Part shown: positions 9,265-17,589 of the stretch, piece by piece
How the letters are laid out: each line of letters begins with the position of its first letter
How positions within the stretch are numbered: position 1 is the stretch's first letter
From: Glycomyces tritici
GTDB lineage: Bacteria > Actinomycetota > Actinomycetes > Mycobacteriales > Micromonosporaceae
NCBI RefSeq assembly: GCF_030403505.1
Contig: NZ_JAUEMJ010000005.1
Location: 1-64,000 of the forward strand
DNA length: 64,000 nt
Direction of reading: 5' to 3'
Position numbers and translations under genes: made by a program
The notes under the pieces: generated by a model
Told to the model about the DNA's origin: nothing
Database searches by the model: none
What the model saw: only the letters and a program-made list of their open reading frames with translations

Positions 9265-9293
9265 AGAATGACAACGGTTCCAGAATCTGTCAA
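9265..9293 (-). promoter_or_regulatory. Promoter of GH16 gene with embedded operator
   Basis: On the minus strand: -35 TTGACA (9288..9293), 17-bp spacer, -10 CATTCT (9265..9270). The spacer contains TCTGGAACCGTTGTCA (9269..9284), identical over 16 bp to the spacer of the promoter at 11658..11686. A bound LacI protein here would block RNA polymerase. Confidence 0.65.
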
Positions 9294-9299
9294 TTTACA

Positions 9300-9309
9300 T
9301 GTGTCGATA
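9300..9309. promoter_or_regulatory. Decamer motif TGT[A/G]TCGATA, copy 1
   Basis: Reads TGTGTCGATA, just upstream of the -35 box of the GH16 promoter. Same decamer as at 19617, 27625 and 27758. Function unknown. Confidence 0.4.
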
Positions 9310-9351
9310 TTCAAGTAACGGTTTCATAACGCACATGCCGCCGGTGCGGCG

Positions 9352-10425
9352 TCAGCTGGAGCGGGCGGGGGTGGTGCCCCGAACGACGACCCGGGGCTCG
9401 AACTCGATCCTTCGGAGGTCGCCCGGCCCGGTCAGCGCGAGCTCCACCGCGGCGGCGCCCACCCGCGCCAGAGCGAGGTCCACACTGGTCAGACCCGGGG
9501 TGACGTCCTCGGTGCCCACGGCATCGTCGAACCCGGCGACGCCGATCTCGGCGCCCGGGGTCAGGCCCGCGTCGCGCATCGCGGTCATCGCGCCGATGGC
9601 CATCGCGTCAGTGGCGGCCAGGACCACGTCGAAGCGACCGGGCCGCTCCGCCACGAGGCCCGCGGCCGCGTCGTACCCGCCGTCCCGGGTCATCGGCGCG
9701 CGCACGACGGCGCCTCGCCCGATCCGCATCCCCAGCCTGGCGGCGGCTTCGACGACGCCGTCCTCCCACTGGCGCGCGGCCTCCGCATCGTGGTCGGGCC
9801 GGATCAGGGCGGGAGTGCGGTAGCCCAGGCGGAACAGTTCGGCAACCAGCGCCGAGGCGCCGCGCCGGCGGGGGACGACGGCGGTGTCGAACGGCAGTTC
9901 GTCGTCTCCCGCGATCGCCACCCGGCCACCCTCCTGCGTGTAGCGGGCGAGCTCCTCCTCAAGGGACGCCCGCGAGACGGTCGAGCCGCTGCGGGTGCCG
10001 GTCAGGATCATGGCGTGCGGCCTGAGGCCGCGCATCATGCGCACGACCCGGATCTCGTCGTCGATGCCGTGATCGGTTCCGGCGAAGGTGGCCACGAGCC
10101 CGGAGGCCCCCGCCTGCTCGATCACGCCGTGCACGATCTCGGCGTTGTAGGGGTCGCGGATGTCGGAGACCAGCACGGCCACCATCGCGGTCGCACCCGT
10201 GGTCGTGGCCCGAGCCGACGCGTTCGGCCGGTAGCCCAGGCGCTCGGCGGCGTCCAGGACGCGCGCGCGCATGCTCGACGACACGTACTGGGAGGCCGGG
10301 TCGAGCGCGCGGGAGGCCGAGGCCTTGGAGACCCCGGCGGCCTCGGCGACATCGCGGAGGGTGGCCGCTGACGGTCGGTCCGGTGCGCCGGGGGACCGGT
10401 CGTCGGTGGCAGGGTCGGTGGTCAC
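9352..10425 (-). CDS. LacI-family transcriptional regulator
   Basis: A 357-residue LacI/GalR regulator. The start is taken as GTG 10425 because AGGA lies seven bases upstream; an upstream ATG at 10533 would add an Arg/His-rich tail that overlaps the divergent gene's start. A short disordered leader (residues 1-20, acidic and Pro-rich) precedes the helix-turn-helix ATLRDVAEAAGVSKASASRA, followed by the sugar-binding domain ending GVAGFDDAVGTEDVTPGLTSV. It lies upstream of the GH16 gene and back-to-back with a second LacI gene 106 bp away. The likely targets are the twin promoters at 9265..9293 and 11658..11686. Confidence 0.92.
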   Translation of the reverse strand: MTTDPATDDRSPGAPDRPSAATLRDVAEAAGVSKASASRALDPASQYVSSSMRARVLDAAERLGYRPNASARATTTGATAMVAVLVSDIRDPYNAEIVHGVIEQAGASGLVATFAGTDHGIDDEIRVVRMMRGLRPHAMILTGTRSGSTVSRASLEEELARYTQEGGRVAIAGDDELPFDTAVVPRRRGASALVAELFRLGYRTPALIRPDHDAEAARQWEDGVVEAAARLGMRIGRGAVVRAPMTRDGGYDAAAGLVAERPGRFDVVLAATDAMAIGAMTAMRDAGLTPGAEIGVAGFDDAVGTEDVTPGLTSVDLALARVGAAAVELALTGPGDLRRIEFEPRVVVRGTTPARSS

Positions 10426-10440
10426 AATGACATCCTGGCA

Positions 10441-10455
10441 CTGGGCGCATCCCAG
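10441..10455. repeat. Small inverted repeat in divergent LacI promoter region
   Basis: CTGGG-CGCAT-CCCAG, a 5-bp stem inverted repeat within the 106 bp between two divergent LacI genes. It could be an autoregulatory site; it does not resemble the other operators in the window. Confidence 0.3.
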
Positions 10456-10531
10456 GGTGCGCCGCCCCGTTCCCGAGCGCTTGCCGGTTCCGGCGGGAGC
10501 ATGCGGGTGCGCGTTCGACATTGGAGGATGC

Positions 10532-11560
10532 ATGCGGCGTTCGTATCAGCGGGCGACACTGCGCGACGTCGCCCAGGCGGCCGGCGTATCGCCCTCGACC
10601 GCGTCCCGAGTGCTCAACGGCGGCGACCTCCGCGTGAGCGAGCGGCTCTCGGCGCGCGTCCTCGCGGTGGCGGAATCCCTCGGCTACGTCTCGAACCAGG
10701 CGGCTCGGGCGCTGCGTGGGCGGCGGACGGCGGTCGTGCTGCTCGCGAGCGATCCGAGGACCGCGTCGGTCGCCGCGATCGCGGCCGGAATGGAGGCGGC
10801 GGGCCGGGAGCGCGGCGCGCTGGTGAGCATCACCGGGGTCGGAAGCGGCGCCGCCGCGCACCGGACGGCGCTGGAGGTGCTGCGCGCATTGCGCCCCCGT
10901 GCGCTGGTCGTGACGAGCGCGAGCTTCGCCGATGTGCCGAAGGAGCAGGTCCTCCCTCAGCTCGAGCGATTCCGGGACGACGGCTGCGGTGTCGTCTTCA
11001 TCGGCGAGCACGACACGCCGTTTCCGGCGGTCCGCTTCGACGACTTCGAGTCCGGGAGGGTCGTCGGCCGCCATATGGGCGGGCTGGGCCGCCGCCGCGC
11101 CGCCGTGCTGACCACTCCGGGGCAGCCGGCGCTCGACACCCGCGCCGCAGGTTTCGCGGAGGGCTTGTCCGAGCGGGGCTTCGACCCGGAGTCCTTGGTC
11201 GTCGAGCAGTGCGAACTCAGCCGGGACGGCGGTCGGGCGGCGGCCCGCCGCCTGTCGCAGCTGCGCCCGCATCCGGATCTCGTGCTCGCGGGCAACGACG
11301 TCCTCGCGATCGGCGCATTGAACGAGTTCAGGCGCCTGGGCATCGACGTGCCGACCGACATCGCCCTCTCGGGGGTCGACGACATCCCGCTCGCGCGCGA
11401 CGTCACTCCAGCGCTGACCACTGTGGCGCTTCCCTTCGAGGAGGCCGGGAGGGCGGCTCTGGAGATGTCCCTCGCGACCGATGCCCCGCAGGACGTGGTG
11501 CTGCCCGGGCGACTCGTCGTCCGGGCCAGCACGACCGCGGCGACGACCGAGACCCGCTGA
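10532..11560 (+). CDS. LacI-family transcriptional regulator
   Basis: A 342-residue LacI/GalR protein starting at ATG 10532 behind TTGGAGGA. The helix-turn-helix is ATLRDVAQAAGVSPSTASRVLNGG (residues 8-31), then the hinge SNQAARALRGRRT and a sugar-binding domain (DLVLAGNDVLAIGA; GVDDIPLARDVTPALTTV). It is divergent from another LacI gene and followed after 212 bp by the SGNH esterase gene, whose promoter carries the operator also found before GH16. Which of the two LacI proteins binds that operator cannot be told from sequence. The effector pocket is not informative by eye. Confidence 0.92.
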   Translation: MRRSYQRATLRDVAQAAGVSPSTASRVLNGGDLRVSERLSARVLAVAESLGYVSNQAARALRGRRTAVVLLASDPRTASVAAIAAGMEAAGRERGALVSITGVGSGAAAHRTALEVLRALRPRALVVTSASFADVPKEQVLPQLERFRDDGCGVVFIGEHDTPFPAVRFDDFESGRVVGRHMGGLGRRRAAVLTTPGQPALDTRAAGFAEGLSERGFDPESLVVEQCELSRDGGRAAARRLSQLRPHPDLVLAGNDVLAIGALNEFRRLGIDVPTDIALSGVDDIPLARDVTPALTTVALPFEEAGRAALEMSLATDAPQDVVLPGRLVVRASTTAATTETR

Positions 11561-11657
11561 GCCGCAGGAGCATCCGACCGGGACGTGCGGCGCGATGGCC
11601 GGAGCGAGGCCCTGTTTCGCGTGTGGAACGACGATTCGGGTTGCGAAGCGCCGCGTC

Positions 11658-11686
11658 TTGACAGGGTCTGGAACCGTTGTCATCAT
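11658..11686 (+). promoter_or_regulatory. Promoter of SGNH gene with embedded operator
   Basis: -35 TTGACA (11658..11663), 17-bp spacer, -10-like CATCAT (11681..11686). TCTGGAACCGTTGTCA at 11667..11682 matches the GH16 promoter exactly, and the two spacers differ at 2 of 17 positions. Transcription would start near 11693, leaving an 80-nt leader. Confidence 0.65.
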
Positions 11687-11772
11687 GATTCGAGGTCCGG
11701 CCGGACCGTGGCGGGAATGAAGCCCGCTGCGCGCCCGCGGCCGACGACGACACCTCGCCAAGGGAGAACGCC

Positions 11773-13188
11773 GTGCCCATCGCCAAGCGCAGAACCGCCT
11801 CTCGGCAGCGGAAACGGGTCAGCCTGTTCGCCGCCGGCGTCCTGCTCCTCTCGCTCCTGCTCGCTCCGCATCCGGCGGCCGCCGCCACCTCGAGCACGGT
11901 GCTGATCGACGAGCGCTTCGGCGCCCAGACCGCGCCGGCGAACTTCGGCTTTCCGACCGGGGCCAGTGTCGGCGGTGGCGTCTTGAGGGTCACGGAGCAC
12001 ATGCGCGACTACACGGCGTCGGTCAGCCGGTTCGGCTCGTCGATCATGAGCGAGAAGACGCTCGATCTGCGATTCGACTGGAAGACCTCGATCGCCTCCG
12101 ACGGGATGAAGACGGGTGTGGAGTTCCGCGACGACGCGGGACGCCTCGTCTTCGCGATCGCGGCGACCGGTTCGCAACTCCGCTACGCCGTCACCGGACC
12201 CGACTCGTCGTCGGCCTCGGCGCCCGACTCCCTCAATCCGGCCTGGAGCAGAACCGGGTTCGACCGCTCCAAGTGGTACACGGTGGACCTGCACATGGAC
12301 TTCACGCTCGGCCGGGTCCAGTACACGATCGCCACCAAGGAGTCGTCGCCGCGGGTCATGGCCTCCGGGACCGGGGCGATCACGGGCCGGCGCCTCGCGA
12401 AGTTCGTGGCCTGCAACTACTACGGCACCGGCGTGCAGTCGATCGACAACTTCCGGCTCTCCCGTCCGGACCAGGCCGCCGAAGGGTCCCTGGCCGGGTC
12501 GTCGGTATACGCCTTCGGCGACAGCATCGTCTACGGCCACAGCTATGCACGCGGCTTCATGAACCTGGTGGCCGAACGCGAGGGCATGGTGCTGACCAAG
12601 TACGCGGTGAACGGTGCGACCGTGGGGCCGGTGTCGGGTCCGTCCTCCGGGAAGATCCTCACCCAGGTCCGGTCGGCGAGTGCGCAGGCGCCCGACTTCG
12701 TCGTCTTCGACGGCGGCACGAACGACGCGCTCACCCTTCATGAACTGGACGGGTACGAGATCGGCGCCGTCGGCGACTCGTACGAGCCCGGCAGTTTCGA
12801 CACCGGCACCTTCGCCGGGTCGTTCGAGGCGACCGTCCACGCCATGAAGCAGAAGTGGCCGACCGCCACGCTGGTCTACGTCCCCGTCCACAAGTTGGGT
12901 TCGCGCGACTGGAACACGCAGATCGCCCTGCGGGCGGTGACCCTGGCTGCCGCCGAGAAGTGGGGCGTGGCCGTCGCCGACGTCTTCGCCGACGCGACGC
13001 TCGACACCCGCATCGCGAGCCATCGTGTCGCCTACACGTTCGACGGTCTGGTCGGCGGCTTCCCGGGCACCGGCGGCACGGGCACGCATCCGAACATCGC
13101 CGGCATGACCGAGTTCTACGTCCCGGTGCTCACTGCCCGACTGGCCGGTCTCGCCGAGGTCGGGACGGGACGGGTCTGGGGGGTCTGA
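11773..13188 (+). CDS. Secreted SGNH/GDSL esterase with N-terminal beta-sandwich domain
   Basis: A 471-residue secreted hydrolase from GTG 11773 (AGGGAG upstream). Signal peptide residues 1-38 (cleavage near HPAAAA). Residues 40-230 form a concanavalin/LamG-like beta-sandwich (VLIDERFGAQ ... SIDNFRLSRPD), possibly glycan-binding. The SGNH domain follows: nucleophile Ser251 in AFGDSIVYG, Asn317 in FDGGTND and His439 in GTGTHPN. By family it is a carbohydrate esterase or lipase; deacetylation of polysaccharide is plausible from context but not shown. The promoter mirrors that of the GH16 gene, so the two enzymes are probably co-induced and act on the same polymer. Confidence 0.85.
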   Translation: MPIAKRRTASRQRKRVSLFAAGVLLLSLLLAPHPAAAATSSTVLIDERFGAQTAPANFGFPTGASVGGGVLRVTEHMRDYTASVSRFGSSIMSEKTLDLRFDWKTSIASDGMKTGVEFRDDAGRLVFAIAATGSQLRYAVTGPDSSSASAPDSLNPAWSRTGFDRSKWYTVDLHMDFTLGRVQYTIATKESSPRVMASGTGAITGRRLAKFVACNYYGTGVQSIDNFRLSRPDQAAEGSLAGSSVYAFGDSIVYGHSYARGFMNLVAEREGMVLTKYAVNGATVGPVSGPSSGKILTQVRSASAQAPDFVVFDGGTNDALTLHELDGYEIGAVGDSYEPGSFDTGTFAGSFEATVHAMKQKWPTATLVYVPVHKLGSRDWNTQIALRAVTLAAAEKWGVAVADVFADATLDTRIASHRVAYTFDGLVGGFPGTGGTGTHPNIAGMTEFYVPVLTARLAGLAEVGTGRVWGV

Positions 13189-13201
13189 GCGCGCCGGGCG
13201 G

Positions 13202-14215
13202 TCAGCGGGGCGTCGTCGGGCCGGTCGACTCGCGCCAGGCCACGCGCTGCAGCGGGCGCGGTGCGGGTTCGAGTTCGCGTCCGGAGATCGCTTTGACCAG
13301 GCTCAGCATGGCGTTGCGGCCCAGGCCTTCCAGGTTGACCTCCACGCTGGTCAGACTCGGCGGCAGGTACTCGCACACCTCGTTGCTGTCCCAGCCGGTG
13401 ACGCTGGCGTCGCCGGGGATGTCCAGGCCCCGCTCGATGAGGGCGCGGATCGCCCCGGCGGCCACGACGTCGTTGGCGGCGATGACGGCGGTGGGCATCG
13501 CCTCGTCCGCGAGCGAGTGCACCGCGTCGTAGCCGGACCTGCCCGACCAGTCGCCGTCCACGACGCCGGCGGATTCCAGTCCGAGCCGTTCGACCGTCTC
13601 GAGGTACGCGGCCTTCCTCGCCCGTGCCGAGGCGAACTGCAGGTTTCCGGCCACGTGGAAGAACCGGCGGTGCCCGAAGGCGACCAGGCCCTCCATGATC
13701 TCGACCAGGGGTGCGGCGTCGGCCAGTTCGCCGATGCCGCGCATCTGGTCGTCGAAGTCGGCCGCGACCACGATCGTCTCCCCTTGCGGCAGATGGTCTT
13801 CGATCCCGGGGGAGACCGGGGCCAGGGCCAGGATGCCCTCGACCTGGCCGGTGCCGGCGATCTCGAGCATCCGCTCGGTCCTGGTCTCGGTGTCGCCGAT
13901 GACGCTGATCGCCTCGACGGTGAAGCCGGCCTCGTGGGCGGCCTCGGTCGCGCCGTGCAGCATCCGCGAGGGGTTGAAGACCATGGTCGGCAGGAGGATC
14001 GCCAGCCGGCCGGTCCGGCGGGTCCGCATCGACCTCGCGACCAGGTTCGGGCGGTAGTTCAACTCGCTGACGGCGGCGTCGATGCGCGCGAGGGTCGCCG
14101 GCTTCAACCCGTTCCTGGACCGCAGGTAGCGGGAGACGGTCTGGTGCGATACGCCGGCCAGGCTCGCGACCTGCTTGATCGTCGGCCGCCTCGATTCGGT
14201 GGAGCGCTCGGTCAT
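13202..14215 (-). CDS. LacI-family regulator of the divergent CUT1 operon
   Basis: A 337-residue LacI/GalR regulator. ATG 14215 is chosen because AGGAGA lies eight bases upstream; GTG 14221 would be too close to it. Helix-turn-helix TIKQVASLAGVSHQTVSRYLRS is near residues 12-33. The sensor domain ends with VTGWDSNEVCEYLPPSLTSVEV. It converges with the SGNH gene (13-bp gap) and is divergent from the transporter operon starting at 14335/14394. Two operator-like palindromes lie in the shared 120-bp promoter region, the standard arrangement for an autoregulated local repressor. Confidence 0.93.
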   Translation of the reverse strand: MTERSTESRRPTIKQVASLAGVSHQTVSRYLRSRNGLKPATLARIDAAVSELNYRPNLVARSMRTRRTGRLAILLPTMVFNPSRMLHGATEAAHEAGFTVEAISVIGDTETRTERMLEIAGTGQVEGILALAPVSPGIEDHLPQGETIVVAADFDDQMRGIGELADAAPLVEIMEGLVAFGHRRFFHVAGNLQFASARARKAAYLETVERLGLESAGVVDGDWSGRSGYDAVHSLADEAMPTAVIAANDVVAAGAIRALIERGLDIPGDASVTGWDSNEVCEYLPPSLTSVEVNLEGLGRNAMLSLVKAISGRELEPAPRPLQRVAWRESTGPTTPR

Positions 14216-14251
14216 GCCCACGGTCTCCTCTCGCAGATCCCAGTGATCATC

Positions 14252-14280
14252 TTGACATACGAGTGAACGTTCACTATCTT
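14252..14280 (+). promoter_or_regulatory. Promoter of CUT1/Gfo/PmoA operon with palindromic operator
   Basis: -35 TTGACA (14252..14257), 17-bp spacer, -10 TATCTT (14275..14280). A perfect 14-bp palindrome, AGTGAACGTTCACT (14262..14275), occupies the spacer and touches the -10, an ideal repressor position. Confidence 0.75.
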
Positions 14281-14294
14281 AGGTGGTACTTCAA

Positions 14295-14312
14295 ATAGTG
14301 AACGATCACTAT
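14295..14312. promoter_or_regulatory. Second LacI operator, ATAGTGAACGATCACTAT
   Basis: Near-palindrome sharing AGTGAACG..CACT with the operator at 14262, about 33 bp centre to centre (three helical turns). Cooperative or looped binding is plausible. Confidence 0.65.
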
Positions 14313-14334
14313 TTCTTGACGCAAAGGAGCGCCG

Positions 14335-14397
14335 ATGCCGGTTTCCGATCCCCCCTGCAGCCCGGGCGCCGCGCGCCCGCTGGTGACCGGCCCATGA
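14335..14397 (+). CDS. Candidate 20-codon leader ORF coupled to permease start
   Basis: ATG 14335 follows a strong AAAGGAG at 14323..14329. The frame encodes MPVSDPPCSPGAARPLVTGP and stops at TGA 14395..14397, overlapping the ATG (14394) of the permease as ATGA. The permease has no good ribosome-binding site of its own, so ribosomes may reach it by termination-reinitiation on this leader. Nothing suggests a functional peptide. An alternative is that the annotated permease start is wrong and the AAAGGAG serves another start. Confidence 0.45.
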   Translation: MPVSDPPCSPGAARPLVTGP

Positions 14398-15314
14398 GCG
14401 CGACCTCGGAGCTGCACCGTCTCGGCCAAGGCGGGGCGAGGGCCAAGCGGCAGAACAAGACCGCCTTCCTGTTCCTGCTGCCGTGGTTCCTGGGCCTGTT
14501 CGTCATCACGATCGGGCCGATGCTCGCCTCACTGGTCCTGAGTTTCACCGACTACAACCTGCTGCAGCCGGCGGAGTTCAATGGGCTGGAGAACTTCAGC
14601 CGGATGCTCGGGGACGAGCGCCTGCACCGGTCCCTCGGCGTCACGTTCACCTACGTCCTCGTGTCCGTCCCGGTCCAGCTGGGACTCGCCCTCGGCCTGG
14701 CCATCATGCTGGACCGCGGCGTGCGGGGCCTGGCGTTCTACCGCTCGATGTTCTACCTGCCCTCGCTGCTGGGGGCCAGCGTCGCCATCGCGGTCCTGTG
14801 GCGGATGGTGTTCGGCGCCGACGGCCTCTTCAACGACGGCCTCGCCCTGTTCGGGATCGAAGGGCGCGGCTGGATCTCCGAACCCGAGACCGCCCTCGGC
14901 ACGCTGATCACGCTGAACGTGTGGACGTTCGGCTCGCCGATGGTGATCTTCCTGGCCGGGCTGCGCCAGATCCCGCGCATGTACTACGAGGCCGCCTCGG
15001 TCGACGGCGCGAGCCGCTGGCGCCAGTTCGCGTCGGTGACCCTGCCGCTCCTGACGCCGATCATCTTCTTCAACCTGGTCCTGCAGATCATCCACGCGTT
15101 CCAGTCGTTCACCCAGGCGTTCATCGTCTCCGGGGGCACCGGCGGTCCGGCCGACTCGACCCTCTTCTACACGCTGTACCTGTACCAGCGCGGGTTCGGG
15201 AACTTCGACATGGGCTACGCCTCGGCCCTGGCCTGGCTGCTGCTGCTCATCGTCGGCGCGTTCACCGCGATCAACTTCTGGGCTTCGAAGTATTGGGTCT
15301 TCTACAATGACTGA
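14394..15314 (+). CDS. CUT1 sugar ABC transporter permease, MalF/UgpA type
   Basis: A 306-residue permease with about six membrane segments (TAFLFLLPWFLGLFVITIGP first) and the EAA loop YYEAASVDGASRWRQFASVTLP near residues 205-227. The start at ATG 14394 overlaps the stop of a small leader ORF; a longer in-frame version from 14283 would begin in the promoter and is rejected. It overlaps the next permease gene by 8 bp. The substrate is unknown. The downstream oxidoreductase and PmoA-like protein suggest a sugar, sugar acid or modified disaccharide that is processed after import. Confidence 0.92.
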   Translation: MSATSELHRLGQGGARAKRQNKTAFLFLLPWFLGLFVITIGPMLASLVLSFTDYNLLQPAEFNGLENFSRMLGDERLHRSLGVTFTYVLVSVPVQLGLALGLAIMLDRGVRGLAFYRSMFYLPSLLGASVAIAVLWRMVFGADGLFNDGLALFGIEGRGWISEPETALGTLITLNVWTFGSPMVIFLAGLRQIPRMYYEAASVDGASRWRQFASVTLPLLTPIIFFNLVLQIIHAFQSFTQAFIVSGGTGGPADSTLFYTLYLYQRGFGNFDMGYASALAWLLLLIVGAFTAINFWASKYWVFYND

Positions 15315-16218
15315 CACCTTCGCAACGACCACCCCGGCCGCCGCGCCGCTCGCACCGGACCCGGCCCCGAAGCGGCGGTCCCGGAGCGGCTTCCGGCCGG
15401 TCCGCTCGATCGTCAAGCACGCCTTGCTCATCCTGTGCGTGCTGGTGATGCTCTACCCGGTGCTGTGGATGGTCGTCAGCTCGCTGCGGCCCAACGACGT
15501 CATCTTCCGGGACCCCAGCCTGCTGCTGAACGACCTCGAGACCGGGAACTACGCGGAAGGCTGGAACGCCTTCGCCGACCCGTTCAGCGTCTACCTGGTC
15601 AACTCCTCCATCGTGGTCCTCGGCGCGATCCTGGGCAACCTCGTCTCGTGCTCGATGGCCGCCTACGCCTTCGCCCGCCTGGAGTTCACCGCCAAGCGGT
15701 GGTGGTTCGCGATCATGCTCCTGACGATCATGCTGCCGATCCACGTCATCATCGTCCCGCAGTACGTGCTGTTCGCCCAGCTCGGCTGGGTCAACACCTT
15801 CCTGCCGCTCATCGTGCCGAAGCTGCTGGCCACCGACGCGTTCTTCGTGTTCCTCATGGTCCAGTTCATCCGCGGCGTCCCCATCGAACTCGACGAGGCC
15901 GCCCGCATCGACGGCGCCGGGCATCCGCGGATCTTCGCCCAGATCATCCTGCCGCTCATGGTGCCCGCGCTCGCCACCACCGCGATCTTCACCTTCATCT
16001 GGACCTGGAACGACTTCTTCTCCCAGCTGATCTACCTGACCGACCCGGACCTCTACACCGTCCCGCTGGCGCTGCGCGCCTTCGTCGACGCCCAGTCCGG
16101 CACGAACTGGGGCGCCGCGCTCGCCATGAGCGTGGTCTCGCTCGTCCCGATCTTCCTGGTGTTCCTGTTCGGGCAGCGATTCCTGCTCAGGGGCATCGCC
16201 ACCACCGGCGGCAAGTGA
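15307..16218 (+). CDS. CUT1 sugar ABC transporter permease, MalG/UgpE type
   Basis: A 303-residue permease with about six membrane segments and the EAA loop LDEAARIDGAGHPRIFAQIILP near residues 195-217. The ATG lies inside the end of the previous permease gene (overlap 15307..15314), so the two are coupled. The first 30 residues are Ala/Pro-rich and cytoplasmic. It pairs with the MalF-type permease and the binding lipoprotein at 16264; the ATPase is encoded elsewhere, probably a shared MsiK. Confidence 0.92.
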   Translation: MTDTFATTTPAAAPLAPDPAPKRRSRSGFRPVRSIVKHALLILCVLVMLYPVLWMVVSSLRPNDVIFRDPSLLLNDLETGNYAEGWNAFADPFSVYLVNSSIVVLGAILGNLVSCSMAAYAFARLEFTAKRWWFAIMLLTIMLPIHVIIVPQYVLFAQLGWVNTFLPLIVPKLLATDAFFVFLMVQFIRGVPIELDEAARIDGAGHPRIFAQIILPLMVPALATTAIFTFIWTWNDFFSQLIYLTDPDLYTVPLALRAFVDAQSGTNWGAALAMSVVSLVPIFLVFLFGQRFLLRGIATTGGK

Positions 16219-16263
16219 ACCGCCGCAACCCTTCACCGCAACCCTTCACAAAGGAGCAATCCC

Positions 16264-17562
16264 ATGCAACGCAGACTCATCATCAAAGGACTCGGCGCCT
16301 CCGCCGTCGCCCTGCCCGGCCTGGCCGCCTGCGGCACCGGCGGCGGCGGCGACGTGGAACTGAGCGACGAGCCGGTCACCATCCGCATGACCTGGTGGGG
16401 CGCGGACACCCGTGCCGAACTGACCGACCAGGCCATCGCCGCGTTCCAGAAGGAGCACCCGAACATCACCGTCAAGGGCGAGTTCAAGGACTGGGCCGGG
16501 TACTGGGACGCCCTCGCGACCACCACCGCCGCGAACGACTCGCCCGACGTGATCCAGATGGACGAGCTCTACCTCGCCTCGTACGGCGACCGGGGCACCC
16601 TCCTCGACCTGGCCGACACGAGCGACTTCCTCGACACCTCGGGGTTCGATGCGGCGACCCTCGCGACCGGGCAGATCGACGGCACGCAGTACGCGATCCC
16701 GATCGGCGCGGGCATGCTCGCGAGCATCGTCAACGCCGACCTCTTCGCCCAGTACGGCGTCGAACTGCCCGACGACACCACCTGGACCTGGGACGACTAC
16801 GCCGCGATCGCCAACGAACTCACCGAGAAGAGCGGCGGGGCCATCAACGGCTCCGGCCTCACCGGCGGCACCGACGCGGGCAGCATCCGCTACTGGGCGC
16901 GCCTGCACGGCAACGAGCTCTACGGCGAGAACGGCGACGTCACCCTCGACCCGGCGGTGCTGGCCTCGCTGTGGGAGTACAACCTGGGCCTGGCCGAGAG
17001 CGGCGGGATCGAGAGCGCCGCACAATCCGTCGAGAGCCAGAGCGCCGGCATCGAAGGCGGCAGCCTCGCCACCGGCAAGATCGCCATGGGCTTCGGCTAC
17101 AACACGCAGATCACGCCGCTGCTCGCCGCCAGCGGCGCCGACCTCAGACTGCTCCAGCTGCCCGGCAGCGCCGAAGCCGACGCGAACTTCATCAAGCCGT
17201 CGATGTACTGGGCGGTCTCCTCCCAGAGCGAGCACCCCGCCGAGGCCGCGACCCTGGTCGACTTCCTCGTCAACCACGAGGCCGCCGCCGACATCCTCGG
17301 CACCGAGCGCGGCATCCCGGCCAACCCGGCCATGCGCGAGCACGTCGCGGCCGACCTCGACGAGGGCGGGCAGCTGGCCGTGGACTACATCGAGTCGGCC
17401 ACCGCCGGCCCCGCGGTCGCGGTCACCCCGGCCGGAGGCAGCGGCTTCGACCCGATGATCCAGCGCTACACGCAGGAGGTCATGTTCGGCGAGCGCACGC
17501 CGCAGGAAGCGGCCGACGCCTTCATCGACGAACTCAAGACCGAAATCGACGCCGCCGCGTAG
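16264..17562 (+). CDS. CUT1 extracellular sugar-binding lipoprotein
   Basis: A 432-residue cluster B/D solute-binding protein starting at ATG 16264 behind AAAGGAG. It has a short basic start (MQRRLIIKG), hydrophobic core and lipobox GLAAC, making it a membrane-anchored lipoprotein. The fold is visible in TIRMTWWGADTRAELTDQ, DVIQMDELYLASYGDRG, GKIAMGFGYNTQI and FMDP-like QRYTQEVMFGERTPQEA. Aromatic-rich patches (WAGYWDA, IRYWARLHG) fit sugar stacking. It follows both permeases by 45 bp in the LacI-controlled operon. The ligand cannot be named. Confidence 0.92.
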   Translation: MQRRLIIKGLGASAVALPGLAACGTGGGGDVELSDEPVTIRMTWWGADTRAELTDQAIAAFQKEHPNITVKGEFKDWAGYWDALATTTAANDSPDVIQMDELYLASYGDRGTLLDLADTSDFLDTSGFDAATLATGQIDGTQYAIPIGAGMLASIVNADLFAQYGVELPDDTTWTWDDYAAIANELTEKSGGAINGSGLTGGTDAGSIRYWARLHGNELYGENGDVTLDPAVLASLWEYNLGLAESGGIESAAQSVESQSAGIEGGSLATGKIAMGFGYNTQITPLLAASGADLRLLQLPGSAEADANFIKPSMYWAVSSQSEHPAEAATLVDFLVNHEAAADILGTERGIPANPAMREHVAADLDEGGQLAVDYIESATAGPAVAVTPAGGSGFDPMIQRYTQEVMFGERTPQEAADAFIDELKTEIDAAA

Positions 17563-17589
17563 CCGGCGATCCGAGTAGAGAAGAGCACC

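Noticed and set aside
14262..14312. Paired palindromes considered as a riboswitch or attachment site
   Set aside because: They have LacI-operator form and lie within a promoter next to a divergent LacI gene; there is no integrase or conserved RNA fold.
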